NCBI GenBank assembly: GCA_002412885.1
Contig: DHVX01000001.1
Location: 1 to 39,343 of the forward strand
Direction of reading: 5' to 3'
Origin: Bacteroidales bacterium UBA5197
GTDB taxonomy: Bacteria > Bacteroidota > Bacteroidia > Bacteroidales > Lentimicrobiaceae
Length of the DNA stretch: 39,343 bases
Shown here: positions 8,149-15,214 of the stretch, piece after piece
Layout of the letters: every line of letters starts with the position of its first letter
Numbering within the stretch: the stretch's first letter is position 1
Position numbers and translations under genes: made by a program
The notes under the pieces: model-generated
What the model saw: the letters and a program-made list of their open reading frames with translations, nothing else
What the model was told of the DNA's origin: nothing
The model's database searches: none

Positions 8149-9390
8149 CTATGCCTTTGGAGGTGTACTTTCACAGTTAGAAACAACGGCGTCAATTTGC
8201 ACCAAAGCATTCATTGGAATAGCTGAAACGCCAACTATAGTTCTTGCAGGCAGATCGCTTTTGAAGAATGTTGTGTAAACTTCGTTTACAGCATCAATAT
8301 CTGCGATATTTTTAAGTTGGATATTTATTTTAACTACATCGTCCATAACATGGTCGATGCTTTCCAGAATTGCTTTGATATTGTTTAAGCATTGTCCGGC
8401 CTGCTCTTTTACTCCTCCAGCTACCACTTCACAAGTTTTTGGATCCAAGGGTAATTGACCAGAAATATGATTGTAATGAGAAAAAGCTACGGTGTGGGCA
8501 TATGGTGCTTTTGGTGCATTTTCCGTATTATTTGCTTCTATGATGAGTAAACGGGTGTCTTCAGGAAGTTGCGGAGGTGTACCATCTCCGTGCGAAACAA
8601 CTGTATCAATCTGTACTAAGGCATCCATAGGTAAAGCCGATACATTTACTATGGTACGTGCAGGCACATAATCCGGGAAAAATTTTGTACAAACTTCGTT
8701 TACTGCTTCAATATCCGCGATGTTTTTAATGAATATGGTTGTTTTAACTACATCGTCCATTACGTGGCCAATGCTTTCCAGAATTGCTTTAATGTTGTTT
8801 AAGCACTGTTCGGCCTGCTCTTTTACACCACCGTCTATCATTTTACCGGATTTTGGATCAATAGGTAACTGAGCTGAAATGTTGTTGTAATGAGAAAAAG
8901 CTACAGTTTGCGAGTATAGGCCCTTTGGTGCATTTTCAGTATTTCTTGCAACTTTTATGAGAGCGCAAGGTTCCTGTGGAGTTGTACCTTCACCGTTTGA
9001 AATAACTGCTTCAATTTGCACCAATGCATCCAAAGGCAAAGCTGCAACTGCAACTGTCGTCCGTGTAGGAAGATAGTTTTGAAAGAATGTTGTATAAACT
9101 TCGTTTACAACATCAATGTCTGAAATATTCTTAAGGAATATTGTGATTTTTACAACATCGTCCATTACATGGCCGATACTTTCAACAATTGCTTTAATAT
9201 TTGCCAGACACTGGGTTGTTTGCTCTTTTACGCCACCGGATACCATTTTACCGGATTTCGGATCGATAGGCAATTGAGCTGAAATGTTGTTGTAGTGAGA
9301 AAAAGCTACAGTTTGTGAATATGGACCTGAATTATTTGGTGCATTTTCTGTGTTTCTAGTAATTTTAATGATTTTCGTACTCATGTTCAT
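8149..9390 (-). CDS. Triple-domain RidA (YjgF/YER057c/UK114) protein
   Basis: Single RidA proteins are about 130 residues and act as homotrimers that hydrolyse reactive enamines/imines such as 2-aminoacrylate. This 413-residue protein has three full RidA domains at about 5-132, 143-267 and 282-405. Each keeps a Tyr (24, 159, 297), the Asn of NEV (96, 231, 369), and the substrate-binding Arg in PxRT (110, 245, 383). The C-terminal acid is Glu127 in domain 1 but Asp262 and Asp400 in domains 2 and 3. No signal peptide, so cytoplasmic. Domains are alike at protein and DNA level, implying internal duplication. Start is ATG at 9390 or 9384. It is monocistronic with a strong terminator; an ATGTGT/ACACAT inverted repeat (9453-9468) upstream might be an operator. 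Family call very firm; triple fusion is unusual. Confidence 0.93.
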   Translation of the reverse strand: MNMSTKIIKITRNTENAPNNSGPYSQTVAFSHYNNISAQLPIDPKSGKMVSGGVKEQTTQCLANIKAIVESIGHVMDDVVKITIFLKNISDIDVVNEVYTTFFQNYLPTRTTVAVAALPLDALVQIEAVISNGEGTTPQEPCALIKVARNTENAPKGLYSQTVAFSHYNNISAQLPIDPKSGKMIDGGVKEQAEQCLNNIKAILESIGHVMDDVVKTTIFIKNIADIEAVNEVCTKFFPDYVPARTIVNVSALPMDALVQIDTVVSHGDGTPPQLPEDTRLLIIEANNTENAPKAPYAHTVAFSHYNHISGQLPLDPKTCEVVAGGVKEQAGQCLNNIKAILESIDHVMDDVVKINIQLKNIADIDAVNEVYTTFFKSDLPARTIVGVSAIPMNALVQIDAVVSNCESTPPKA

Positions 9391-9994
9391 TTATTCTTTT
9401 AGTTATTATTAATTGAAGCTTTTAATTGTTATGCTTGCTAAAGTCCAAGGCCATGTGTCATCACACATTTAAAAAAAACCAATCATTTCTGCCTTCAAAA
9501 TGCCTGCAAAAATACAGATTTTCTGCGTACCAGAATGCGCTTGTTTACGCATAGGTTTTGTTGGTTGACGGTTTCCTTTTTTCGGCGAGAGGTTAGGCCA
9601 GAAAACCTGAATTTATGCCGGATAGAATATTTCTGCAGAGCATCAAGGCCGGGAGGCACAACCCTCAAACTTCAATATTTTCTCAAAAAACTCAATTTGT
9701 ACTTTCTTCGCGAAGTGGTTCTTTATTAAAGTGTCAACCAATTTTTTGGCATGGCAAAAGCGGCGATTTTACCATCACGACAGCAATCGGGATTGACCTC
9801 TGACACATCTTCAGTATTCATGAACAGGGAAATACCGGAAATTTAAATTTCCCGCCCTTCTTCAACTAATGCTTATTCATCAAAACCCCCATTCAATAAT
9901 CACGACTTACTTCCAACATTGAAATTATGCTTAATTTTACCATCCTCTTTTACTGATAGTTATACAAACTAAAAAGCAGACTAAAGTTAATTTC
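9391..9994. other. 604-bp divergent spacer, no convincing gene
   Basis: Lies between the divergently read RidA and AsmA-like genes and should hold both promoters, though no clear TAnnTTTG element was found. It contains the inverted repeat ATGTGTCATCACACAT (9453-9468), a copy of the roughly 21-nt motif (about 9543-9563), and a perfect palindrome GGAAATTTAAATTTCC (9837-9852). Short plus-strand frames at 9535-9803 show no coding character. Confidence 0.5.
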
Positions 9995-11647
9995 ATGGCT
10001 AAAAAAAAGATTCTTGTTTTTGTGATCTGTACCGTTCTTCTCATTGCTTTTGTCATTGCTGCCATTCAGTTAAGCTTTAGCTTTTACTTCAATAAAAAAA
10101 TAAAAACCGACTTGCAGAAGGAAGTTGTAAGCCAGAGTCAGGGTGAATATCAGTTGAAGATTGAAAAACTAAATACCAATATTTTCAACCAGTCTATCTA
10201 TTTAACTGATTTTCTGTTAGAACCGGTCAGTGTCATCGATTCTACAACACCAAAATATTATGCATCAGCAAGCAAAATAAGCCTGGTCGATTTTAAATTA
10301 TTCGCATTCCTGTTAAGAAAGGAATTAATTATTTCCGGCATGGAACTGGAGAATCCTTCCGGAAATATCTTCAGAAACAGTGCAACAGATACCAGCGAAT
10401 CGAAAGAGAGTAAAAGAAAATTCTCGATTTACAGCCTGATCAGCAAGCACATTCATTCATTGCAGATTAACGATATCAAAATCAGCAATGCCGATATCAT
10501 GATTTATGATGGTTTCGGTGACAGCATTCCATCCATTGTCAGCAAAGAGAATGAATTGATTATTTCAAATCTGCGCATTAACAAAGAAGCCGAAGAAGCC
10601 GGAAGATTGTTTCTGGCCGATACAGTTAACCTTGTCATTAATAAATTCTCCTACAACACCAGCGACGGACTCTATTCCATTCGCGTGAAACAACTTTCGG
10701 CATCGTACAGCGACTCAACGCTTCGGTTGGATTCCTGTGAACTTATTCCAAATTATTCCAAAAGAGAATTTGCCGGTAAAGCCGGGAAGCAAACTGACCG
10801 GATGAAAATCTCCGCTGAAAGACTGAAATTCAGCAGTATGGATGTTAAACAGTTTTTTGAACGAAACTGGTTTATTGCCGGCAGTTTAAACATCGACACA
10901 CTCTATATTTCTGCTTACCGCGACAAAAATGACCATAGAATTCCGGTGGTTTCAAAGTCAGTACAACAGCTTTTAAAAGGAATTCCGTTTTATACTGTAA
11001 TTGATTCCATACATGTTAACGATGCAGAAATAATCTATGAAGAAATCACGGAGGGATCATCCATCCCCGGTAAGGTATTTTTTAACTCAGTGAATGCAAC
11101 CATAACCGGCTTTACGAGCGACTCTACCCTGTTTTCTAAAATCAATGCTTTGAAGGTGAGCGCCACCTGCATATTTATGAACAAAGGCAAACTGAAAGCG
11201 TATTACAGTTTCCCTTTGAATACTGATAAAATGGTATTTGACTGTTCAGGAGAATTGGTTGATATGCCTTTACAGGAAATCAATTCAATACTTGAGCCAG
11301 GCGAGAATATTTCTATAAAGGATGGAGTCGTCGAATCCATGAAATTTTCATTTCATGCCAATGAGTTCGTATCAAACGGGAAAATGGAAATGCGCTACAA
11401 AAACTTAAAAATAGAGCTATTGAATAAGAAAGACGGTGAATCGGGGCTGGTTGAAGATGTACTTGCATTTCTGGCGCATCAGTTCGTCATCAAGGAAGAT
11501 AATCCGTCGGCTGGCCAACCCGTAAGAGTATCTGAAATAGGTTACCATCGGGATCCAACCCGTTTTATTTTTCACTACTCATGGAAGTCATTGTTGAGTG
11601 GCATTAAGCCAACCATTGGGATACCTGAAAAATCGAGAAAAAAATAA
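9995..11647 (+). CDS. Membrane-anchored AsmA-like protein, function unknown
   Basis: A 550-residue protein with an N-terminal membrane anchor (about residues 5-30, ILVFVICTVLLIAFVIAAI) after a KKK start, and a long periplasmic part made of repeating beta-rich segments ending in acidic or Asp-Ser turns. Phrases such as ISGMELENPSGNIFRN, INDIKISNADIMIYDGFGD and IDSIHVNDAEIIYEE follow the repeated groove pattern of AsmA/DUF748-type proteins, a family linked to lipid transfer between inner and outer membranes. The assignment is by pattern only and is tentative. The ATG start at 9995 is supported by the signal anchor. It seems monocistronic: the next feature is a tRNA 111 bp downstream. No strong terminator is visible, only a T-rich stretch near 11680-11697. 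Confidence 0.7.
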   Translation: MAKKKILVFVICTVLLIAFVIAAIQLSFSFYFNKKIKTDLQKEVVSQSQGEYQLKIEKLNTNIFNQSIYLTDFLLEPVSVIDSTTPKYYASASKISLVDFKLFAFLLRKELIISGMELENPSGNIFRNSATDTSESKESKRKFSIYSLISKHIHSLQINDIKISNADIMIYDGFGDSIPSIVSKENELIISNLRINKEAEEAGRLFLADTVNLVINKFSYNTSDGLYSIRVKQLSASYSDSTLRLDSCELIPNYSKREFAGKAGKQTDRMKISAERLKFSSMDVKQFFERNWFIAGSLNIDTLYISAYRDKNDHRIPVVSKSVQQLLKGIPFYTVIDSIHVNDAEIIYEEITEGSSIPGKVFFNSVNATITGFTSDSTLFSKINALKVSATCIFMNKGKLKAYYSFPLNTDKMVFDCSGELVDMPLQEINSILEPGENISIKDGVVESMKFSFHANEFVSNGKMEMRYKNLKIELLNKKDGESGLVEDVLAFLAHQFVIKEDNPSAGQPVRVSEIGYHRDPTRFIFHYSWKSLLSGIKPTIGIPEKSRKK

Positions 11648-11758
11648 GGGGGAATGAGTGGTAAAATGGCCGGACAGGAATTTTTTACTTTTTTTTCGGA
11701 TAAGACTTGTTTATTTTATTTTTATGCTTAATTTTGCAGTCCCAATTCGGGGAAGCAT

Positions 11759-11832
11759 TCCTTCTTAGCTCAGTTGGTTAGAGCATCTGACTGTTAATCA
11801 GAGGGTCGCTGGTTCAAGTCCAGCAGAGGGAG
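11759..11832 (+). tRNA. tRNA-Asn (anticodon GUU)
   Basis: A complete cloverleaf: acceptor TCCTTCT with AGAGGGA (one G-U pair), D arm GCTC/GAGC, anticodon stem TCTGA/TCAGA with loop CTGTTAA (anticodon GTT), variable loop GGGTC, and T arm GCTGG-TTCAAGT-CCAGC; discriminator G. CCA is not encoded. It is directly followed by a terminator. It is the only intact copy in the local array; partial copies lie at 12137-12207 and 12513-12583. Confidence 0.97.
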
Positions 11833-11833
11833 C

Positions 11834-11863
11834 AAAAAAAGCCGGTAATTCCGGCTTTTTTTT
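11834..11863 (+). terminator. Intrinsic terminator of tRNA-Asn (cassette type)
   Basis: Stem GCCGG (11841-11845) and CCGGC (11851-11855), loop TAATT, extended by A/T pairs, then eight Ts. The GIY-YIG start codon comes only six bases after the T run. Confidence 0.88.
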
Positions 11864-11869
11864 ATAATT

Positions 11870-12172
11870 ATGTTTTTCATCTACATCCTTGAATCCATCT
11901 CAGATGGCCTATATTATGTCGGCCACACCGATGATTTAACCCGCAGGGTTGAAGAGCACAATTTGTCTGATCACCCTACTTATACTTCAAAGCATCGCCC
12001 GTGGAAATTGCTGGCTGCTTATGAAGTTTCCGAAGAAAGAGGGGTTGCAATGAATGTTGAGAAATTCATCAAAAAACAAAAGTCTAGGACATTTATCAAT
12101 AAAATTTGTGAATCGGAGATATTTGATTTGCCAATGGCTCAGTTGGTTAGAGTCCCGAAGCTTCGGGATTAA
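11870..12172 (+). CDS. GIY-YIG nuclease-domain protein, copy 1
   Basis: A 100-residue protein with a GIY-YIG fold signature: FIYILES (residues 3-9), YYVGHTDDLTRRVEEHN (15-31) and NVEKFIKKQKSR (62-73). Tyr5, Tyr16, Arg25/26, His30 and Glu64 match the usual catalytic positions, so an active single-domain endonuclease is plausible. The family includes stand-alone proteins of unknown role and homing endonucleases. The last 12 or so residues (AQLVRVPKLRD) are encoded by tRNA-derived D-arm sequence plus the palindrome, ending at the TAA of the tRNA fragment. ATG at 11870 follows the tRNA terminator by only six bases, leaving no room for a normal promoter; expression probably needs terminator readthrough. 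Copy 2 differs at 8 residues. Role as the driver of cassette movement is an inference. Confidence 0.85.
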   Translation: MFFIYILESISDGLYYVGHTDDLTRRVEEHNLSDHPTYTSKHRPWKLLAAYEVSEERGVAMNVEKFIKKQKSRTFINKICESEIFDLPMAQLVRVPKLRD

Positions 12173-12207
12173 TCAGAGGGTCGCTGGTTCAAGTCCAGCA
12201 GAGGGAG
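12137..12207 (+). pseudogene. tRNA-Asn fragment, remnant 1 (non-functional)
   Basis: Contains the D-arm block (12137-12152) and the intact 3' half from TTAATCAG to AGAGGGAG (12169-12207). Between them, the ten bases CATCTGACTG of the real tRNA are replaced by TCCCGAAGCTTCGGGA (12153-12168). The 5' acceptor strand is absent, so a cloverleaf cannot form. The first 36 bases overlap the GIY-YIG coding region. Confidence 0.88.
12153..12168. repeat. 16-bp perfect palindrome at cassette junction 1
   Basis: TCCCGAAGCTTCGGGA reads the same on both strands. It stands exactly where the 5' side of the tRNA anticodon stem and loop should be. An identical copy is at 12529-12544; a related CCCGAAACTTTCGGG occurs at about 13961-13975. 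Confidence 0.9.
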
Positions 12208-12208
12208 C

Positions 12209-12237
12209 AAAAAAAGCCGGTAACTCCGGCTTTTTTT
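12209..12237 (+). terminator. Cassette terminator, copy 2
   Basis: Stem GCCGG (12216-12220) and CCGGC (12226-12230), loop TAACT, seven Ts. Differs from the first copy by one loop base. Confidence 0.85.
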
Positions 12238-12245
12238 ATATCATT

Positions 12246-12548
12246 ATGTTTTTCATCTACTTCCTTGAATCCATTGCCGATGGCCACTATTATGTAGGCC
12301 ACACTGATGGTTTAGCCCGCAGGGTTGAAGAGCACAATTCGTCTGATCATCCTACCTATACTTCAAAGCATCGCCCGTGGAAATTGCTGGCTGCTTATGA
12401 AGTTTCCGAAGAAAGAGGGGTTACAATGAATGTTGAGAAATTCATCAAAAAACAAAAGTCTAGGACATTTATCAATAAAATTTGTGAATCGGAGGTATTT
12501 GATTTGCCAATGGCTCAGTTGGTTAGAGTCCCGAAGCTTCGGGATTAA
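12246..12548 (+). CDS. GIY-YIG nuclease-domain protein, copy 2
   Basis: The second copy of the 100-residue GIY-YIG protein. ATG at 12246 matches the copy 1 start; the longer frame from 12054 runs through the tRNA fragment and terminator and is not used. All catalytic positions seen in copy 1 (Tyr5, Tyr16, Arg25/26, His30, Glu64) are kept. Replacements relative to copy 1 are I6F, S11A, L14H, D22G, T24A, L32S, A60T and I84V. Differences cluster in the first 100 bases of the gene, while the last 120 bases have only one change, which suggests partial gene conversion between the copies. The C-terminus is again encoded by tRNA-derived sequence and the palindrome. Both copies stay open and conserve the motif, so the frame is probably under selection or the duplication is recent. 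Confidence 0.85.
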   Translation: MFFIYFLESIADGHYYVGHTDGLARRVEEHNSSDHPTYTSKHRPWKLLAAYEVSEERGVTMNVEKFIKKQKSRTFINKICESEVFDLPMAQLVRVPKLRD

Positions 12549-12583
12549 TCAGAGGGTCGCTGGTTCAAGTCCAGCAGAGGGAG
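12513..12583 (+). pseudogene. tRNA-Asn fragment, remnant 2 (end of array)
   Basis: Same structure as remnant 1: D-arm block 12513-12528, palindrome 12529-12544, tRNA 3' half 12545-12583. After it comes unrelated sequence and a different terminator, so its 3' half is a good candidate for the original end of the tRNA gene before cassette insertion. Confidence 0.87.
12529..12544. repeat. 16-bp perfect palindrome at cassette junction 2
   Basis: TCCCGAAGCTTCGGGA, identical to 12153-12168 and in the identical position relative to the tRNA fragments. Confidence 0.9.
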
Positions 12584-12594
12584 CCTCAAATTCA

Positions 12595-12630
12595 GCCACT
12601 TACATTAAATTGTGAGTGGCATTTTTCTTT
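12595..12630 (+). terminator. Terminator after the last tRNA fragment
   Basis: Stem GCCACTTACA (12595-12604) with TGTGAGTGGC (12611-12620), one T-G pair, loop TTAAAT, then ATTTTTCTTTT. It is unlike the two cassette terminators and may be the native terminator of the tRNA-Asn gene. Confidence 0.8.
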
Positions 12631-12823
12631 TACGACAAACAAATTAACATACAAAATTTAGAAATTGCCTAAATAATCCGCTGAAGCAGTTTCAGCAGAG
12701 GATGCAAAAATCTTATGTCACCAAATTGCAGAACAGTAGGTTTATAATCAATAATTTTTTGTTACATATATATTCATACAAATCTACCCCTCCTCCCACG
12801 CTTATTAATCTACTCTTTGTCCT

Positions 12824-12831
12824 TACCTTTG
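12824..12831 (+). promoter_or_regulatory. -7 promoter element of the transaldolase gene
   Basis: TACCTTTG fits the Bacteroidota TAnnTTTG -7 consensus and lies 19 bp before the ATG, implying a very short leader. No clear TTTG -33 element is seen at the usual distance. Confidence 0.6.
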
Positions 12832-12850
12832 CACTTCCAAACCTGATGTA

Positions 12851-13813
12851 ATGAATGCACTTGCCCAATTAAAACAGCACACCCGTGTGGTGGCCGATAC
12901 CGGTGATTTTGAATCCATGAAAGCCTACCTTCCGGTAGATGCAACCACCAACCCATCATTGATTTATGCTTCGGCCAAAGATGAGAAATACCGTCATCTT
13001 GCAGCCGCCGCTGCTGCCGAAGCAAAAAAACTCAGCAACGACCCTGCGATTCAGCTGTCGCTTTGTCTTGACAGAGTGGCTGTAAATTTCGGCCTCGAAA
13101 TATTAAAAATTGTCCCGGGAAGGGTAAGTACAGAAGTTGATGCACGCCTTTCGTTCGACACTGAAGCTTCTGTTGCCAAAGCTCGCGAGCTGATCCGTTT
13201 GTACGAAGCTGCGGGCATCGATCGCAACCGCATTCTGATTAAAGTTGCCGCAACATGGGAAGGTATTAAAGCCGCCGAAGTACTCGAAAAAGAAGGCATT
13301 CACTGTAACCTTACCCTGCTTTTTTCAAAAATTCAGGCCATAGCCTGTGCCGAAGCTGGCGTGACGCTGATCTCTCCGTTTGTGGGGCGTATCCTCGATT
13401 GGTACAAAAAAGAGCAAAACTTCAGTTCAGCCGATCCCAACGAAGATCCGGGGGTAATTTCAGTCACTGAAATCTTCAATTATTATAAAAAGTTTGGCCA
13501 CGATACTGAAGTTATGGGTGCCAGTTTCCGCAACAAAGGCGAAATTACCGCACTTACTGGTTGCGATTTACTCACAATAGCTCCTTCGCTGCTGAAAGAA
13601 CTTGAGGAATCAACTGAAACCCTTGAGCTGAAACTTGATGCATCAAAAGCTGCAGGTATGGATATACAACGCATCAATGCCGACGAAAAAAACTTCCGCT
13701 GGCTGATGAACGAAGATGCCATGGCTACTGAAAAACTTTCGGAAGGCATCCGTAAATTCACCGTTGATCTGCTAAAGCTTGAAGATTTCCTGAAAAAGGA
13801 ATTTCTCGCATGA
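12851..13813 (+). CDS. tal: Transaldolase (TalA/TalB type)
   Basis: Transfers a dihydroxyacetone unit between sugar phosphates in the non-oxidative pentose phosphate pathway. The 320-residue length and the sequence follow enterobacterial TalB closely: VVADTGDFESMKAY (13-26), DATTNPSLI (30-38), EILKIVPGRVSTEVDARLS, NRILIKVAATWEGIKAAE with Schiff-base Lys131, HCNLTLLFS and ISPFVGRILDWYK. All main active-site segments are present, so it is a full-length enzyme rather than the short TalC/FSA type. ATG at 12851 is supported by an upstream -7 element and by the TalB-like N-terminus. The next gene, a PfkB-type kinase, has its own predicted promoter 208 bp downstream, so the two need not form an operon. 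Confidence 0.96.
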   Translation: MNALAQLKQHTRVVADTGDFESMKAYLPVDATTNPSLIYASAKDEKYRHLAAAAAAEAKKLSNDPAIQLSLCLDRVAVNFGLEILKIVPGRVSTEVDARLSFDTEASVAKARELIRLYEAAGIDRNRILIKVAATWEGIKAAEVLEKEGIHCNLTLLFSKIQAIACAEAGVTLISPFVGRILDWYKKEQNFSSADPNEDPGVISVTEIFNYYKKFGHDTEVMGASFRNKGEITALTGCDLLTIAPSLLKELEESTETLELKLDASKAAGMDIQRINADEKNFRWLMNEDAMATEKLSEGIRKFTVDLLKLEDFLKKEFLA

Positions 13814-13880
13814 AACCGTTTCCGAATGGCCGGATCAACAATCTGATCCTTAAATAATTTCTCGCCTTCGCTATATTTTT

Positions 13881-13888
13881 TACTTTTG
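13881..13888 (+). promoter_or_regulatory. -7 promoter element of the sugar kinase gene
   Basis: TACTTTTG matches TAnnTTTG and would give a leader of roughly 125 nt before the ATG at 14022. The leader includes a CCCGAAACTTTCGGG hairpin (about 13961-13975). Confidence 0.5.
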
Positions 13889-14021
13889 CAACCCCAATGA
13901 CAAAACCATATCCTGCAAAGGATTTCGGGAATCCACATCGGGAAAGATAAATATTTACCACCCGAAACTTTCGGGCAGGGCTTTGCGCTTAACGTTTCTT
14001 TCACAAAATAAAAATAAAAAA

Positions 14022-14945
14022 ATGAGTCTAGTCGTTGTCGGCACCGTAGCTTTTGATGCCATTGAAACCCCTTTCGGGAAAACTGATAAAATACTGGGTG
14101 GTGCTGCCACTTTTATCGGACTTGCAGCCGGAAAACTGAATGTTGATGCAAAGATTGTCTCCGTTGTAGGCGGCGATTTTCCACAGGAATACCTCGACCT
14201 TTTGAACCAGAATGGCGTTGACACTACCGGAATCAAGATTATTCCTGAAGGAAAAACCTTCTTTTGGGCCGGTCGTTACCACAACGACATGAATACCCGC
14301 GACACCCTCGCCACCGAGCTGAATGTATTGGCCGATTTCAACCCGGTAGTGCCTGAATCATACAAAGACTGTACGTTTCTGATGCTTGGCAACCTCACCC
14401 CTCAGATTCAGAAAAGTGTGATTGAGCAACTGCCTGTGAAGCCGAAACTCATTGTAATGGATACCATGAATTTCTGGATGAACTCCGCATGGGACGATCT
14501 GATTGAGGTGATCGGAATGGTTGATGTGCTTACCATCAATGATGAAGAAGCCCGTCAGCTTTCGGGTGAATACTCCCTGGTGAGAGCTGCCCGCAAGATC
14601 ATTGCCATGGGCCCGAAATATCTGGTCATTAAAAAAGGCGAGCATGGCGCATTCCTTTTCAACGAAGAAAGTGTGTTCTTCGCCCCTGCCCTTCCGCTTG
14701 AAGAGGTGTTTGACCCCACCGGTGCGGGCGATACTTTTGCCGGAGGATTTATCGGTTTTCTGGCCAGAACCGGGGATATTTCGTTTGATAATATGAAACG
14801 TGCCATTATTTATGGTTCTGCAATGGCTTCGTTTACCGTGGAAAAATTTGGCACTGAAGGACTTCAGGCACTGAACAACGGCGATCTTAACACACGCATC
14901 AGGCAATTCTCAAGCATGGTGCAATTTGACATTGATCTGGATTAA
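14022..14945 (+). CDS. PfkB-family sugar (ribokinase-like) kinase
   Basis: A 307-residue cytoplasmic kinase of the ribokinase/PfkB fold. It has the N-terminal GTVAFDAIETPFG and LGGAATFIGLAAGKL segments that bind the sugar, NDEEARQLSG in the middle, and the C-terminal signature DPTGAGDTFAGGFIG with the catalytic Asp of GAGD and the anion hole for ATP phosphates. The longest frame starts at a TTG at 13983, but ATG at 14022 gives the usual PfkB N-terminus. The substrate is not certain: many Bacteroidota have a close paralog of this type near central metabolism genes, and adenosine, ribose or another sugar are possible. It is followed by a strong terminator and seems monocistronic. Position next to transaldolase would fit pentose metabolism, which is inference. 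Confidence 0.88.
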   Translation: MSLVVVGTVAFDAIETPFGKTDKILGGAATFIGLAAGKLNVDAKIVSVVGGDFPQEYLDLLNQNGVDTTGIKIIPEGKTFFWAGRYHNDMNTRDTLATELNVLADFNPVVPESYKDCTFLMLGNLTPQIQKSVIEQLPVKPKLIVMDTMNFWMNSAWDDLIEVIGMVDVLTINDEEARQLSGEYSLVRAARKIIAMGPKYLVIKKGEHGAFLFNEESVFFAPALPLEEVFDPTGAGDTFAGGFIGFLARTGDISFDNMKRAIIYGSAMASFTVEKFGTEGLQALNNGDLNTRIRQFSSMVQFDIDLD

Positions 14946-14970
14946 GCCAGTACTGATAAAAAGTTTTTCG

Positions 14971-14999
14971 AACCGCAGGCATCAGCCTGCGGTTTTTTT
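14971..14999 (+). terminator. Intrinsic terminator after the sugar kinase
   Basis: Perfect 10-bp stem AACCGCAGGC (14971-14980) with GCCTGCGGTT (14985-14994), loop ATCA, then a T run. Confidence 0.93.
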
Positions 15000-15184
15000 G
15001 TGATTCTCATCTGATTGGCTTTTCATCACCTCTCTTTCATTCCTCAAGTAAAACCTGCAACGCGCTGATATTTCAGCAACGCGGAATAAAGCCTGATTGC
15101 TGAGAATTGCCTTTTGGGTCAATCAGAACTCAGCTATACATTCAATCCAGCCTTCGCTCCATTTTACGATTTTTACGAATAGGT

Positions 15185-15214
15185 TTTGTTTTTGTGGGGA
15201 TTTTTATAACTTTG
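15185..15214 (+). promoter_or_regulatory. Promoter of the EF-G paralog gene
   Basis: A TTTG (15185-15188), an 18-bp spacer and TAACTTTG (15207-15214) fit the Bacteroidota -33/-7 pattern well. The transcript should begin near 15220, about 39 nt before the ATG. Confidence 0.65.

Larger units (their letters stand above)
11794..12168 (+). repeat. tRNA/GIY-YIG cassette, tandem copy 1 (375 bp)
   Basis: Unit order: tRNA-Asn 3' half from the anticodon loop (TTAATCAG), terminator with stem GCCGG/CCGGC, GIY-YIG frame, tRNA D-arm block GCTCAGTTGGTTAGAG, palindrome TCCCGAAGCTTCGGGA. The next unit starts immediately at 12169. Copies 1 and 2 differ at about 15 positions in the 303-nt coding part. Confidence 0.88.
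12169..12544 (+). repeat. tRNA/GIY-YIG cassette, tandem copy 2 (376 bp)
   Basis: Same order as copy 1. Followed at 12545 by a third tRNA 3' half, which ends the array. Confidence 0.88.

Noticed and set aside
9535..9803. Two short plus-strand frames
   Set aside because: Low-quality composition, overlapping each other, no recognisable domain or start context.
12054..12548. 164-codon frame running through a tRNA fragment into GIY-YIG copy 2
   Set aside because: The first part is an out-of-frame shadow of copy 1 plus tRNA and terminator sequence; the ATG at 12246 matches the copy 1 start.
11759..12583. Array of repeats as a CRISPR
   Set aside because: Units of about 376 bp contain a tRNA fragment and a gene; no short repeat-spacer pattern and no cas genes.
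12137..12583. Second and third functional tRNA-Asn genes
   Set aside because: Both lack the 5' acceptor strand and have a palindrome in place of the anticodon arm.
15061..15083. Hairpin in the spacer before the EF-G paralog as a riboswitch
   Set aside because: It lies upstream of the predicted promoter, so it would not be in the transcript, and no riboswitch core is recognised.
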